From assembly GCF_022374875.2 (NCBI RefSeq), contig NZ_CP092427.2, positions 1,922,001-1,986,000 on the forward strand: a stretch of DNA of 64,000 nucleotides. The letters are read 5' to 3'. The position numbers and the translations under genes were made by a program. Shown piece after piece: positions 13,801 to 22,337 of the stretch (its first letter is position 1; the number at the start of each line of letters is the position of its first letter). A model generated the notes under the pieces. It was not told the origin of the DNA. It did no database searches and saw only the letters and a list, made by a program, of their open reading frames with translations. The stretch is from Mycolicibacterium rufum. Its GTDB lineage: Bacteria > Actinomycetota > Actinomycetes > Mycobacteriales > Mycobacteriaceae.

Positions 13801-14944
13801 CGCGCGCGGCCGCGTCGGCGCGCACCGCGGCGAAGAACTCCGAGGGCAGCGCGCACACGAACCGCGGCCACGTGTAGCGGGCGTTCCAGTCGCGGTGAAT
13901 GTCGGTGACCCACTTGTTCGGTGGGGTGTAGTCGGTGCCGACGGGCAGCAGCACGTTGCGGGTCAGCGCAACCTTCTTCAGCTGGGTGAACAGCTCGTAG
14001 GCGGCCTGCTCCGCCTCGGCCAGCGTCGGAGCGGAGTCCATCCACCAGCCCGCCGCGTAGTGCGCGGGCATGTAGTGGGTGAGCAGACCACGGCCCGACG
14101 GCGCCATCCACTCGAATTCGCTGGCGAACTGCATGCGCTCGGGATCACCACCGTCGGCCATCGGCCCCCACTGGTGGTGCGGCCCGCGCGCCCAGGAGCT
14201 CGACGTCAGGCCGGCGTCGGCGGCCATCCCCGGGAACTGCGGATCGTGGCCGAACACATCGAGTTGCCATGCGGTCGCCGGCGACGCCCCCAGCACATCG
14301 CGCTGAAATCCGATGCCGGCCACGAAGTTGCGGATCGCCGTCTCGGGGCCGGTGAGGTTGGTGTTCGGTTCGTTGTAGGTGCCGCCCATGATCTCGACCC
14401 GGCCGTCAGCGAGGAACCTCCGCAGATCGGCGCGCTCCTCGGGGTGGGTGTCCCAGAACGGTTTGAGGTAGTCGACCTCGGCGAGCACGAATTTGTACAC
14501 CGGCTCCTGCCGCGCCATCTCGAGATGCGCGCGGACCAGGTCGAACCCGTTGGTCTGCCGGCAGCGGCCGGGTGGGTCCTCGGTCCACAGACTGGTGTAG
14601 GCGGCCTGGGTGTTCCACCACACCGGGTCGTAGTGGAAGTGGCTGATCATGAACATCGTCCAGCCGGGCTCGGCGACGACGACGTTGAACGCCACCTCGA
14701 CCTCACCGGCGGCGGCCCGCGCCGCGCGCCGCTGACCGGTCACGGCGTCGCGGATACGCACCGCGATCTCGATCGTCCCGTCACCCGGGCCGGGTGTGGC
14801 CGCCCCGCTGAGCCCGTCGCCGAGGACCTCGATGGCCGTCGCGCCGTCGGCCCCGGTGTAATGCACCCGCACGATCTGCATGGGGTCCTCGGGCGGGCCG
14901 ACGAAGAGCTCGGTGGCTTCCGCGGACTGCAGCGACAGCGGCAT
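10817..14944 (-). CDS. Glycoside hydrolase family 38 alpha-mannosidase
   Basis: 1375-residue cytoplasmic-looking alpha-mannosidase. The N-terminal catalytic domain has the zinc-binding MISHFHYDPVWW and the nucleophile block WQLDVFGHDPQ, both hallmarks of GH38; beta-rich domains follow to residue about 1375. No signal peptide is seen, so it may act on internal mannosides. ATG 14944 follows a G-rich site; upstream in-frame codons belong to the intergenic part. First gene of a three-gene coupled operon. Position matches Rv0648 but this protein is longer than the 1215 residues I recall for it. Confidence 0.88.
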   Translation of the reverse strand: MPLSLQSAEATELFVGPPEDPMQIVRVHYTGADGATAIEVLGDGLSGAATPGPGDGTIEIAVRIRDAVTGQRRAARAAAGEVEVAFNVVVAEPGWTMFMISHFHYDPVWWNTQAAYTSLWTEDPPGRCRQTNGFDLVRAHLEMARQEPVYKFVLAEVDYLKPFWDTHPEERADLRRFLADGRVEIMGGTYNEPNTNLTGPETAIRNFVAGIGFQRDVLGASPATAWQLDVFGHDPQFPGMAADAGLTSSSWARGPHHQWGPMADGGDPERMQFASEFEWMAPSGRGLLTHYMPAHYAAGWWMDSAPTLAEAEQAAYELFTQLKKVALTRNVLLPVGTDYTPPNKWVTDIHRDWNARYTWPRFVCALPSEFFAAVRADAAARGVTAAPQTRDMNPIYTGKDVSYIDTKQANRAAENAVLAAERFAVFAGALTGAVYPEAALAKAWVQLAYGAHHDAITGSESDQVYLDLLTGWRDAWQVGRGITDRALTLLSDAVDASVVVWNPLAHNRSDVVTMHLDEPWHGGVADDDGNPVAVATDDDGHTLTWLARDVPSLGWRSYRLVPGRAGAAWETLPGGTITNDTITVTVDAARGGGVSALAVGGREQIATGRVGNEIAVYDEYPAHPTAGEGPWHLLPRGPVVTSAHTPASSVTRQRSEVGERLVVTGEIPGVLRYTQTLTLWHGVDRLDCRTTVDDFTGQDRLLRLRWPCPVPGAMPVSEVGNAVIGRGFALLHAPGSTESVDAAVHPHTLDNPAHGWFGLSSTVRIRFRGSAARAIAVAEVVVPADADAPLTAAVRELIAALARAGVTATCSSADAPRYGDLSVDSNLPDVRISIGHNAFTTTVLDGPATTSRVWVPAATPLRGVWVPGADLRAPRALPVLVVGADGDTAAAVAALADDLADGEIAVDQDAAEEFADHTVAVVNRGMPGFAVDTDGTLHLSLMRSCTGWPSGTWIDPPRRTAPDGSGFGLQHWTHTFDYAVTAGAGDWRALGMPSRSADFGNELIAVRSHGDPRDGGLPAWGSLLEVHPAGAVAVGAIKRTGNPTAHGSARRVGPTDDITIRLVETLGRGAEVTLQSGLRTVSPSRRLDLVEEPVEGARDPLRLGGYEIATLHMQLNLPRVSDAEGAPLGPDAEPAQPLYSRYWLHNRGPAPLGGLPAVAHLHPHRLDLDHAGPVSLRLTVASDATDAAVHGRVRVVAPPGWTAGGEDLPFVLPAGEHLESAVELTMPAAAAPGLYPVRAELAATGAAIPAAWHQTVEDVCLVSLGRHDDQVLRIVAEPAPVTLAPGQTAPLCVTVATDAHADLAAEAHLISPWGTWEWLSPNIIGGVLPARGSVELRFDVSPPRWIPPGRWWALIRVACAGELVYTPAVPIEVTR

Positions 14945-15005
14945 GCCCCCATAGTGGTGCCCGGTTGCGCCCGCGCAGGGCTTTTCGCCCGACACGCCGC
15001 GCCCC

Positions 15006-15956
15006 TCAGCGCGCGGCGCGGGCGATCCGCTCGGCCACCGTGCGCACCGCGGCGACGACCTCGGGCGGCTCCAACACCTCGAAATCACAGCCCGGAAGGG
15101 CGAGCCACGGCACCATCCGCTGTGGGTCGTCGGCCCCGGCGGTGAGGATGCAGGCGTGCGGGCCGTCGGGCTCGATGTGCACCGATGCGGCCGAGAACGA
15201 CTGGGCGACAACGTCGTACGGGGCGTGATAGCGCACGCGCGCGACGTAGGGATACGGCGAGGAGCTGATCGCCCGGCGCACGTAGGACGCGGCGTCGGGC
15301 GCCTCGCGAGGGGTGAAGGTGGTGCCGTGGGCCCGGACGTCGGACATGCGGTCCAGCCGCAGGCTGCGCCAGTCCGACCGGTCCCGGTCGTAGCACAGCA
15401 GATACCAGCGCCGGCCCGTCGTCACCAGCTGATAGGGCTCCACGCGCCGGTGGGTGACGTTGCCGTGCAGGTCGACGTAGCCGGCGGTGACATGCTCGTG
15501 GTCGCGGCTGGCCCGCGCGAGGGTCATCAGCACGTCGGGCTCGACCGGGGTCTCGGTGGGGGTGCCGAGGGTGACCGTCGTCTGGTGCAGGGCCGCGACC
15601 TGGGAGCGCAGCCGCGCGGGCATCACCTGGTCGAGCTTCGACAGCGCCCGCAGCGCCGACTCCCCCACCCCGGCGACACTGCCCCCAGCGGCGACGCGCA
15701 GGCAGACCGCCATCGCGACGGCCTCCTCGGGGTCGAGCAGCAGCGGGGGCAGCGCGGCCCCGGCGCCGAGTCGGTAGCCGCCGCCGACTCCGGTGCTGGC
15801 GTGCACGGGATAGCCGAGCGCGCGCAACCGGTCGACGTCGCGGCGCACGCTGCGGGTGGTGACGCCGAGCCGCTCGGCGAGTTCCTCGCCGCTCCACACC
15901 CGTCGGGCCTGCAGCAGTCCGAGCAGCTGCAGCACCCGGCCGGTCGTTTCCGCCAT
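15006..15956 (-). CDS. WYL-domain transcriptional regulator (YafY-like)
   Basis: 316 residues. N-terminal winged helix (residues about 1-60, RLGVTTRSVRRDVDRLRALG, then GVGGGYRLG) and a WYL ligand-sensing domain with GRRWYLLCYDRD (about residues 185-200), ending in a WCX-type domain. Divergent from two DinB-family genes with a 61-base gap holding a perfect palindrome (15979-15995), so it most likely controls them and itself. It is also 61 bases upstream of the mannosidase on the same strand and may be cotranscribed with it. The ligand is unknown. Confidence 0.85.
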   Translation of the reverse strand: MAETTGRVLQLLGLLQARRVWSGEELAERLGVTTRSVRRDVDRLRALGYPVHASTGVGGGYRLGAGAALPPLLLDPEEAVAMAVCLRVAAGGSVAGVGESALRALSKLDQVMPARLRSQVAALHQTTVTLGTPTETPVEPDVLMTLARASRDHEHVTAGYVDLHGNVTHRRVEPYQLVTTGRRWYLLCYDRDRSDWRSLRLDRMSDVRAHGTTFTPREAPDAASYVRRAISSSPYPYVARVRYHAPYDVVAQSFSAASVHIEPDGPHACILTAGADDPQRMVPWLALPGCDFEVLEPPEVVAAVRTVAERIARAAR

Positions 15957-15978
15957 GTCGCCATCTTTCCGCACATTG

Positions 15979-15995
15979 CGGACAGAAACTGTCCG
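15979..15995. promoter_or_regulatory. Palindromic operator between WYL regulator and DinB genes
   Basis: CGGACAG AAA CTGTCCG: perfect 7-base arms with a 3-base spacer, centred in the 61-base divergent gap. A TTGCGG element overlaps its left edge on the plus strand. Such a site in a regulator/target gap is best read as the binding site of the WYL regulator. Confidence 0.6.
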
Positions 15996-16017
15996 GATGG
16001 GGTGCCACGATGGGCCC

Positions 16018-16542
16018 ATGAGCATCGACGTGGTGTCCGAACTGGCCGAGCAGCTGGACCTGCACTGGCGGACCCAGCTGCGGCCGCGCCTCGACGGTCT
16101 GGGCGACGACGAGTACTTCTGGCAGCCGGTGCCCGGCTGCTGGACCGTGCACCGCGACGGCGGGATCGACTTCGAGTACCCGGCCCCGCAACCCGAGCCC
16201 GTCACCACGATCGCCTGGCGGTTGGCTCACGTCATCGTCGGCGTCCTCGCGATGCGCAACCACGCGCACTTCGGCGGGCCACCTGCCGACTACCAGAGCT
16301 GGTCCTACGCCACCGACGCCGCGACCGCGCTGCGTCAACTCGACGAGGCCTACCGGCACTGGATCGACGGGGTGCGCAGCCTCGACGAGGCGCGCCTGGC
16401 CGCGCCGGTGGGGCCCGCCGAGGGACCGTGGGCGCAGTCGCCGATGGTGACACTCGTGCTGCACATCAACCGCGAAGTCATCCACCACGGAGCCGAGATC
16501 GCGCTGCTGCGCGATCTCTACACCCACACGAAGGAGAGCTGA
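16018..16542 (+). CDS. DinB-family metal-binding protein
   Basis: 174-residue four-helix-bundle protein of the DinB/YfiT superfamily. Candidate metal-ligand histidines lie in AWRLAHVIVG (about residue 70) and in NREVIHHGAEIALLRD near the C terminus, the usual pattern. These proteins include thiol-dependent S-transferases (mycothiol in actinobacteria), but many have no known role. ATG 16018 is chosen because the ATG at 16010 is out of frame. One base separates its stop from the next gene, also DinB-like, so the two form an operon under the WYL regulator. Confidence 0.82.
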   Translation: MSIDVVSELAEQLDLHWRTQLRPRLDGLGDDEYFWQPVPGCWTVHRDGGIDFEYPAPQPEPVTTIAWRLAHVIVGVLAMRNHAHFGGPPADYQSWSYATDAATALRQLDEAYRHWIDGVRSLDEARLAAPVGPAEGPWAQSPMVTLVLHINREVIHHGAEIALLRDLYTHTKES

Positions 16543-16543
16543 C

Positions 16544-17152
16544 ATGGCCGCCATGCCCCCACCCATCGCCGACGAGCGTGCGGGTCTGCGGGAGTACCTG
16601 ACCGCGCAGCAGCATGCGTTCCATGCGATCGCGTTCGGGCTCACCGACGAGCAGGCCCGCGCCAGGCCGACGGTGAGCGCGCTGTCGATCGGTGGGCTGA
16701 TCAAGCACGTCACCACCTGTCAGCGCGGCTGGATGGAGCGCGTCGCGGCCTCACCCGAGGCGTGCGCGGACGACGGCCGCCCGATGGAGGAGCGGGCCGC
16801 CGACTGGGAGGACGAGTTCACGATGCGCGAGGACGAGACGCTCGCCGACGTGCTGGCCGCGTTCGACGCGCAGAACGCCGAGACGATCCGCCTGGCGGAG
16901 ACGGCCGATCTGGGCGCGGCGGTGCCGGTGCCGCAGAATGCGCCGTGGTTCCCCAAGGACGTGGCGGCGTGGTCGGTGCGCTGGGTGTTCTTCCACATGA
17001 TCGAGGAGCTGGCCCGCCACGCCGGGCAGGGCGACATCATCCGCGAGAGCATCGACGGCGCCACGCTCTACGAGCTGCTCGCCGGTGTCGAGGGGTGGCC
17101 GGAGACCGACTGGCTCAAGCCTTGGAAGCCGGCCGCCGCGTCACAGGCGTAG
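16544..17152 (+). CDS. DinB-family protein (DUF664 type)
   Basis: 202 residues, ATG at 16544 one base after the previous stop. The pattern GGLIKHVTTCQRGWM, FFHMIEELARHAGQGDIIRE is typical of DUF664 members of the DinB superfamily, giving three candidate metal-ligand histidines. Possible mycothiol-dependent detoxification enzyme, by analogy only. It ends flush against the convergent TetR gene with no spacer. Confidence 0.85.
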   Translation: MAAMPPPIADERAGLREYLTAQQHAFHAIAFGLTDEQARARPTVSALSIGGLIKHVTTCQRGWMERVAASPEACADDGRPMEERAADWEDEFTMREDETLADVLAAFDAQNAETIRLAETADLGAAVPVPQNAPWFPKDVAAWSVRWVFFHMIEELARHAGQGDIIRESIDGATLYELLAGVEGWPETDWLKPWKPAAASQA

Positions 17153-17749
17153 TCAGCGCAGCACCAGCGCGAGCGCGTGGTCGACGACGGCGTCGAGGTC
17201 GTCGCCGAGGTGGCCGGTGAGCCACTGCTGGGCCAACTCCGCCATCGCGCCGGTGTACATCGCGGCGCCGACCATCGCGGCGACGGGGTCGGTGTCGGGG
17301 TGCAGCCGCCAGCCCTCGGTGAGCACGGCTTCGCGCAGCAGATCCTGGGTCGCGGCCCGACGCTCGGTCAGCACCGGGTTGGCCCGGGCGTCGGTGAACA
17401 GCACACGTCCGCGGCGCGGATCGGTGGAGCTGAACTCCAGCACCGCGGCCATCCCGGCCCGGGTGCGGGCGCGCAGCGACACCTCCGCCGCGGTCATCGC
17501 CGCCTCGACCACCTGCGCGAGTTCGGCGCTGACCCGGTCGTAGACCGCGCCCAGCAGCTCGTCGACGTCGGCGAAGCTCTCGTAGAAGTACCGGGAGTTC
17601 AGTCCGGTCTCGCGGCACACCGAACGCACCGTGAGGACGGCCTCGCCGCCGTCGCCGAACAGTCGGTAGGCGGCGTCGATCAGCAGTTCGCGGCGCTCGG
17701 CGCGACGATCGGTCAGCGGGACACCCGCCCACCGGGTGGGGCTCGACAC
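17153..17749 (-). CDS. TetR-family transcriptional regulator
   Basis: 198 residues, GTG start at 17749. The N-terminal helix-turn-helix is clear: RRELLIDAAYRLFGDGG, VRSVCRETGLNSRYFYESFADVDEL. The C-terminal ligand domain is not diagnostic. Divergent from the DUF2236 gene at 17850 across a 100-base gap with repeats and a palindrome, so it probably represses that gene. Confidence 0.9.
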   Translation of the reverse strand: MSSPTRWAGVPLTDRRAERRELLIDAAYRLFGDGGEAVLTVRSVCRETGLNSRYFYESFADVDELLGAVYDRVSAELAQVVEAAMTAAEVSLRARTRAGMAAVLEFSSTDPRRGRVLFTDARANPVLTERRAATQDLLREAVLTEGWRLHPDTDPVAAMVGAAMYTGAMAELAQQWLTGHLGDDLDAVVDHALALVLR

Positions 17750-17775
17750 CCGGTCAGCCTAGGTCACCGCGGTGG

Positions 17776-17836
17776 TGGTCACAGCAGTTCTGGTCACAGG
17801 CGTCTCCAGACGCTATTCTGGGCACACCCGTGACCA
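17776..17836 (+). promoter_or_regulatory. Promoter and repeat cluster upstream of the DUF2236 gene
   Basis: TGGTCA (17791-17796), 17 bases, TATTCT (17814-17819) make a plausible promoter. A perfect palindrome GCGTCT CC AGACGC (17800-17813) fills the spacer next to the -10. TGGTCAC occurs at 17776 and 17791 and inverted at 17830. The palindrome is the better operator candidate for the divergent TetR protein. Confidence 0.5.
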
Positions 17837-17849
17837 CAATGGAGGATCG

Positions 17850-18839
17850 ATGTTCCTGCCGCACCAGCTCGTCGGCCATGTGCTCAATCAGCGGTTCGAC
17901 GAGGACGTGCGCCGGCACTTCTTCAAGGGCATGGAGTTCGCGGCGCCCGTCGGGGATCCCGGCTGGTTCGGGCCCGGCAGTGCGGTGTGGCATGTGCACT
18001 CGCACATGCACGCGCTGATCTTCGGCCTGCAGTGCGCGGCCTTCCTCGAGCGGCTGGACCCGTCGATCTACTGGATGGGCGTGCACCACTCCCGGCTGGT
18101 CCGCGACGACACCCGCGACGATCCGATGCCCCAGATCGACCCGAAGGGCGCGCTCACCCGGCTCGGCCACTCGGTGGCGTTCTTCATCGGCACCGCCTAC
18201 GGCTCGACCGAGACCGCCGAGCGGCTGGCCACCGCGGTGCGCTCGATGCACCACACCATCAAGGGCACCCGGCCCGACGGGGCGCGCTATGACGCCGACG
18301 ACCCCGAGTGGCTGCGCTGGAACTATGCGACCGTGGCCTGGGGCATCGCCACCGCGCACGAGCTCTATCACCCGAACCCGTTGCGCGGCAACAAGATCGA
18401 TCGTTATTACGGCGAGTTCGTGCGCGTCGGCCGTGCGCTGGGCGGCACCGACCTGCCGACCACCAAGGCCGAGACGCTGGACTGCCTGAAGTCCTATCTG
18501 CCCAAGCTCGCGGTCACCTACGGCACCGCGATGGCGACCGGGCCCAACCTGCCGCTGCCGCAGGCCGCGCTGAACTGGGCCGTACGCGACACCATGCCGT
18601 CCTGGGCGAAGGGGCTGATTCAGCACAGCAACCCCAACGTCGTCGAGCGCACCGCCCGGCGCGCGCTGATGTGGTCGATCATCAACGGCGTCCACCTGGC
18701 CTCGGGCCCGGCGCCGGAGTTCGAGCAGGCGAAGACGCGGGTGGCGGCGGGGACGACCGTGCCGCACACCCTGCCGACCTACCGGCCCGGGACCGACCCC
18801 GTGCGCACCCGCGCCGAGCTCGAGGACGCGTTCGCCTGA
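17850..18839 (+). CDS. DUF2236 (MpaB/Lcp-like oxygenase superfamily) protein
   Basis: 329 residues, ATG at 17850 after GGAGGA. The family fold is haem-binding in latex-clearing protein and in MpaB-type oxygenases; here a conserved HHTIKGTRPDGARYDADDPEWLRW block and WGIATAHELYHPN are typical of the bacterial DUF2236 group. Candidate axial histidines exist but cannot be proven from sequence. No signal peptide. Likely controlled by the adjacent TetR regulator; substrate unknown, possibly a lipid or terpenoid. Confidence 0.8.
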   Translation: MFLPHQLVGHVLNQRFDEDVRRHFFKGMEFAAPVGDPGWFGPGSAVWHVHSHMHALIFGLQCAAFLERLDPSIYWMGVHHSRLVRDDTRDDPMPQIDPKGALTRLGHSVAFFIGTAYGSTETAERLATAVRSMHHTIKGTRPDGARYDADDPEWLRWNYATVAWGIATAHELYHPNPLRGNKIDRYYGEFVRVGRALGGTDLPTTKAETLDCLKSYLPKLAVTYGTAMATGPNLPLPQAALNWAVRDTMPSWAKGLIQHSNPNVVERTARRALMWSIINGVHLASGPAPEFEQAKTRVAAGTTVPHTLPTYRPGTDPVRTRAELEDAFA

Positions 18840-18918
18840 ACGCGCGCGGCACATCGGCTCAGTGTGACCCCGTCCACACGTTTTTTCGCCGACCGGGGCC
18901 TTTTGGGACACTGCTGGT

Positions 18919-20316
18919 ATGAGCACCACGCGGAAAGCCGACAACAGCCCACATCGCGAGGTTGCCAGACTCGACCGGGTCCCGCTGCCGGTCGAGGCGG
19001 CCCGCATCGGAGCCACCGGGTGGCAGATCACCCGCACCGGCGCACGCGTCGCCGGGAAACTGACCGGCCGCGGCTCGCTGCAACAGAAGATCGTCAAGCA
19101 GATCCCGCAGACGTTCGCCGACCTCGGCCCCACCTACGTCAAGTTCGGCCAGATCATCGCGTCGAGCCCCGGCGCCTTCGGCGAACCGCTCAGCCGCGAG
19201 TTCCGCAGCCTGCTCGACCGCGTCCCCCCCGCCGACGAGAAGGCCGTGCATCGGCTCTTCCGCGAGGAGCTCGGCGACGAACCGACCAACCTGTTCAAGA
19301 CGTTCGACGAGAAGCCGTTCGCGTCGGCGTCGATCGCCCAGGTGCACTACGCGACGCTGCACACCGGCGAGGAGGTCGTGGTCAAGATCCAGCGGCCGGG
19401 CATCCGCCGCCGCGTCGCCGCGGACCTGCAGATCCTCAAGCGCGGCGCCCGGCTGGTCGAGTTCGCCAAGCTGGGTCAGCGGCTGTCCGCCCAGGATGTG
19501 GTGGCCGACTTCGCCGACAACCTCGCCGAGGAACTCGACTTCCGGCTCGAGGCCCAGTCGATGGACGCGTGGGTGGCCCACATGCACGCCTCGCCGCTGG
19601 GCGCCAACATCCGGGTGCCGCAGGTCTACTGGGATCTCACCAGTGAGCGGGTGCTCACCATGGAGCGCGTGCAGGGGGTGCGCATCGACGACGTCGCGGC
19701 GATCCGCCAGAAGGGCTTCGACGGCACCGAGTTGGTCAAGGCGCTGCTGTTCAGCGTCTTCGAGGGCGGGCTGCGGCACGGCCTGTTCCACGGCGACCTG
19801 CACGCAGGCAACCTGTCGGTCGACGACGACGGCAAGATCGTCTTCTTCGACTTCGGCATCATGGGCCGCATCGACCCGCGCACCCGCTGGCTGCTGCGCG
19901 AGCTGGTGTACGCGCTGCTGGTCAAGAAGGACCACGCCGCGGCAGGCAAGATCGTCGTGCTGATGGGCGCGGTCGGCACCGTCAAGCCCGAGGCGCAGGC
20001 CGCCAAGGACCTGGAGAAGTTCGCCACCCCGTTGACGATGACCTCGCTCGGGGACCTGAGCTACGCCGAGATCGGCAAGCAGCTCTCCGCGCTCGCCGAA
20101 GCCTACGACGTCAAGCTGCCGCGCGAACTGGTGCTGATCGGCAAGCAGTTCCTGTACGTCGAGCGCTACATGAAGCTGCTGGCGCCCAGGTGGCAGATGA
20201 TGAGCGACCCGTCGCTGACCGGCTACTTCGCCAACTTCATGGTGGAAGTGTCCCGGGAACATTCGGCCGACGAGCGCTTGCGCGAGGAGCAGACGAGTAG
20301 CGAGTTGGACGCCTGA
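18919..20316 (+). CDS. ABC1/UbiB-family atypical kinase
   Basis: 465 residues. Family marks: KFGQIIASSPGAF (the KxGQ motif that replaces the usual lid), Ala-rich loop ASASIAQVH, VVVKIQRPG, the catalytic HGDLHAGN and the DFG metal motif. UbiB homologues aid isoprenoid-lipid or quinone metabolism by ATPase activity; here the neighbours are a hydrolase and mycolate methyltransferases. Its stop overlaps the next start (TGATG), indicating coupling. Same position as Rv0647c of M. tuberculosis. No membrane segments are obvious at the C terminus. Confidence 0.93.
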   Translation: MSTTRKADNSPHREVARLDRVPLPVEAARIGATGWQITRTGARVAGKLTGRGSLQQKIVKQIPQTFADLGPTYVKFGQIIASSPGAFGEPLSREFRSLLDRVPPADEKAVHRLFREELGDEPTNLFKTFDEKPFASASIAQVHYATLHTGEEVVVKIQRPGIRRRVAADLQILKRGARLVEFAKLGQRLSAQDVVADFADNLAEELDFRLEAQSMDAWVAHMHASPLGANIRVPQVYWDLTSERVLTMERVQGVRIDDVAAIRQKGFDGTELVKALLFSVFEGGLRHGLFHGDLHAGNLSVDDDGKIVFFDFGIMGRIDPRTRWLLRELVYALLVKKDHAAAGKIVVLMGAVGTVKPEAQAAKDLEKFATPLTMTSLGDLSYAEIGKQLSALAEAYDVKLPRELVLIGKQFLYVERYMKLLAPRWQMMSDPSLTGYFANFMVEVSREHSADERLREEQTSSELDA

Positions 20317-21218
20317 TGCAGGTCCGCACCGGCACCGCGCCGTCCGGCGACATCGGCATCCACTACGAGGACATGGGCGACCCCGGCGATCCGGCCGTCC
20401 TGCTCGTCATGGGCCTGGGCGCGCAGATGATCTTCTGGCGCACCGCGTTCTGCGAGAAGCTGATCAACCAGGGTCTGCGGGTGATCCGCTTCGACAACCG
20501 CGACGTCGGGCTGTCCGACAAGTTGCCCGGCCACCACTCCGGTGCGCCGCTGCTGCCCCGGATGGCGCGGTCGTTCGTGGGGCTGGCCAGCCCGGCGGCC
20601 TACACCCTCGAGGACATGGCCGACGATGCCGCGGCCCTGCTCGACCACCTCGACATCGACCGCGCGCACGTCGTCGGCGCGTCGATGGGCGGCATGATCG
20701 CCCAGGTGTTCGCCGCGCGCCACCACGCGCGCACCAGAACCCTCGGGGTGATCTTCTCGAGCAACAACCAGCCGGCGCTGCCGCCGCCCGGTCCGCAGCA
20801 GCTGCTCGCCGTCCTCGGCAAGCCTGCGGGCAGCGGCCGCGACGCGATCGTCGACAACGCCGTGCGGGTCACCAAGATCATCGGCAGCCCGGGCTTTCCC
20901 CGCTCCGACGACCAGATCCGCGCCGAGGCCATCGAGGGCTACGACCGGTCCTACTATCCGGCCGGCGTCGGCAGACAGTTCGCGGCGATCCTCGGCAGCG
21001 GCAGCCTCCGCCGCTACAACCGGCAGACCACCGCGCCGACGGTGGTCCTGCACGGCAAGGCCGACAAGCTGATGCGGCCGTCGGGCGGTCGCGCCATCGC
21101 CCGCGCCATCCCCGGCGCCCGGCTGGTGCTGTTCGACGGCATGGGTCACGAGCTGCCCGAACCGCTGTGGGACGACATCGTCGGGGAACTGAAGACGACG
21201 TTCGCACAGGCCGAGTGA
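20316..21218 (+). CDS. lipG: LipG-like alpha/beta-hydrolase
   Basis: 300-residue alpha/beta-hydrolase, translationally coupled to the ABC1 kinase. Nucleophile elbow GASMGGM (Ser near residue 126), acid in LHGKADKLM, and His in MGHELPE complete the triad. The order kinase, hydrolase, mmaA genes matches Rv0647c-lipG-mmaA in M. tuberculosis, where LipG is an esterase or thioesterase. No signal peptide, so probably cytoplasmic. Confidence 0.85.
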   Translation: MQVRTGTAPSGDIGIHYEDMGDPGDPAVLLVMGLGAQMIFWRTAFCEKLINQGLRVIRFDNRDVGLSDKLPGHHSGAPLLPRMARSFVGLASPAAYTLEDMADDAAALLDHLDIDRAHVVGASMGGMIAQVFAARHHARTRTLGVIFSSNNQPALPPPGPQQLLAVLGKPAGSGRDAIVDNAVRVTKIIGSPGFPRSDDQIRAEAIEGYDRSYYPAGVGRQFAAILGSGSLRRYNRQTTAPTVVLHGKADKLMRPSGGRAIARAIPGARLVLFDGMGHELPEPLWDDIVGELKTTFAQAE

Positions 21219-21234
21219 CCTGCGTCTCCGTTAA

Positions 21235-21262
21235 TTCACAGGATCGCGAAAACCCGTAGCAT
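21235..21262 (+). promoter_or_regulatory. Predicted promoter of the mmaA2-like gene
   Basis: TTCACA (21235-21240), 16 bases, TAGCAT (21257-21262), in the 115-base gap before the methyltransferase gene. Modest match; read by eye. Confidence 0.35.
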
Positions 21263-21333
21263 GCCTGTCGGGCACGCATGACCGCCGTTTCAGGAGAACC
21301 TCTTCGGGCAGCGTCCTCAGGAAGGCCACTCTC

Positions 21334-22215
21334 ATGGCCTCGACCAAGAAACAACTGAAGCCGCATTTCGACGACGTCCAGGCACACTACGACCTGTCCG
21401 ACGAGTTCTTCCGGCTCTTCCTGGATCCTTCGCAGATGTACAGCTGCGCCTACTTCGAACGCGACGACATGACGCTCGAGGAGGCTCAGCGCGCCAAGGT
21501 CGACCTCGCGCTCGGCAAGCTCGGTCTGGAACCGGGGATGACGCTGCTCGACGTCGGGTGCGGCTGGGGCTACACGATGATGCGGGCGATCGAGCGCTAC
21601 GACGTCAACGTCATCGGGCTGACGCTCAGTGAGAACCAGAAGGCCCACGTCGAGCGGATCTTCGCCGAATCCGACAGCCCGCGGACCAAGGAGATCCGGC
21701 TCGAGGGCTGGGAGAACTTCGACCAGCCCGTCGACCGCATCGTCTCGATCGGCGCCTTCGAGCACTTCGGAAAGGACCGCTGGGACGACTTCTTCAGCAC
21801 CGCCTACCGGGTGCTGCCCGACGACGGCGTGATGCTGCTGCACACCATCACCGCGCTGACGATCCCGCAGATGATCGAGCGGGGCATTCCGCTGACCTTC
21901 TCGGTCGCCCGGTTCATCAAGTTCATCCTCACCGAGATCTTCCCCGGCGGATACCTGCCGACGATCGAGCTCGTCGGCGAGCACGCGGGCACGGCCGGCT
22001 TCACGCTGACCCGCGAGCAGTCGCTGCAGCCGCACTACGCGCGCACCCTCGACCTCTGGTCGGCCGCGCTGCAGGAGCACCGGACCGAGGCGATCGCCGT
22101 GCAGTCCGAAGAGGTCTACGACCGGTACATGCACTACCTGACCGGTTGCGCGGACTCCTTCCGCAAGGGCTACACCGACGTCAACCAGTTCACCCTGGTC
22201 AAGCAGCCCGCCTGA
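21334..22215 (+). CDS. mmaA2: Mycolic acid cyclopropane synthase/methyltransferase, MmaA2-like
   Basis: SAM-dependent methyltransferase of the cyclopropane mycolic acid synthase family, 293 residues. SAM motif [11 protein letters not shown], then [18 protein letters not shown] and HTITALT. By eye it resembles M. tuberculosis MmaA2 most (shared YARTLDLW...[27 protein letters not shown]), which makes the cis-cyclopropane in alpha-mycolates. A CmaA-type role is possible. The start gives [20 protein letters not shown]. Followed by an MmaA4-like gene but separated by a hairpin, so the two may be transcribed separately. Confidence 0.85.
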   Translation: MASTKKQLKPHFDDVQAHYDLSDEFFRLFLDPSQMYSCAYFERDDMTLEEAQRAKVDLALGKLGLEPGMTLLDVGCGWGYTMMRAIERYDVNVIGLTLSENQKAHVERIFAESDSPRTKEIRLEGWENFDQPVDRIVSIGAFEHFGKDRWDDFFSTAYRVLPDDGVMLLHTITALTIPQMIERGIPLTFSVARFIKFILTEIFPGGYLPTIELVGEHAGTAGFTLTREQSLQPHYARTLDLWSAALQEHRTEAIAVQSEEVYDRYMHYLTGCADSFRKGYTDVNQFTLVKQPA

Positions 22216-22226
22216 GCGGATTGGAT

Positions 22227-22260
22227 CGGGCGACCTGCCACCAGATAGGCTGGTCGCCCG
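22227..22260 (+). terminator. Hairpin between the two mycolate methyltransferase genes
   Basis: CGGGCGACC and GGTCGCCCG, perfect 9-base arms, with an inner GCC/GGC pairing, 11 bases past the stop of the first gene. No T-run. Likely terminator or partial attenuator. Confidence 0.55.
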
Positions 22261-22337
22261 AGAAGCGTGTTTGCAGCAAGGCAGGGCCACGCTTCGGTAC
22301 GGTCGTCGAAACCGCACCATCTCATGATGCACACGAA

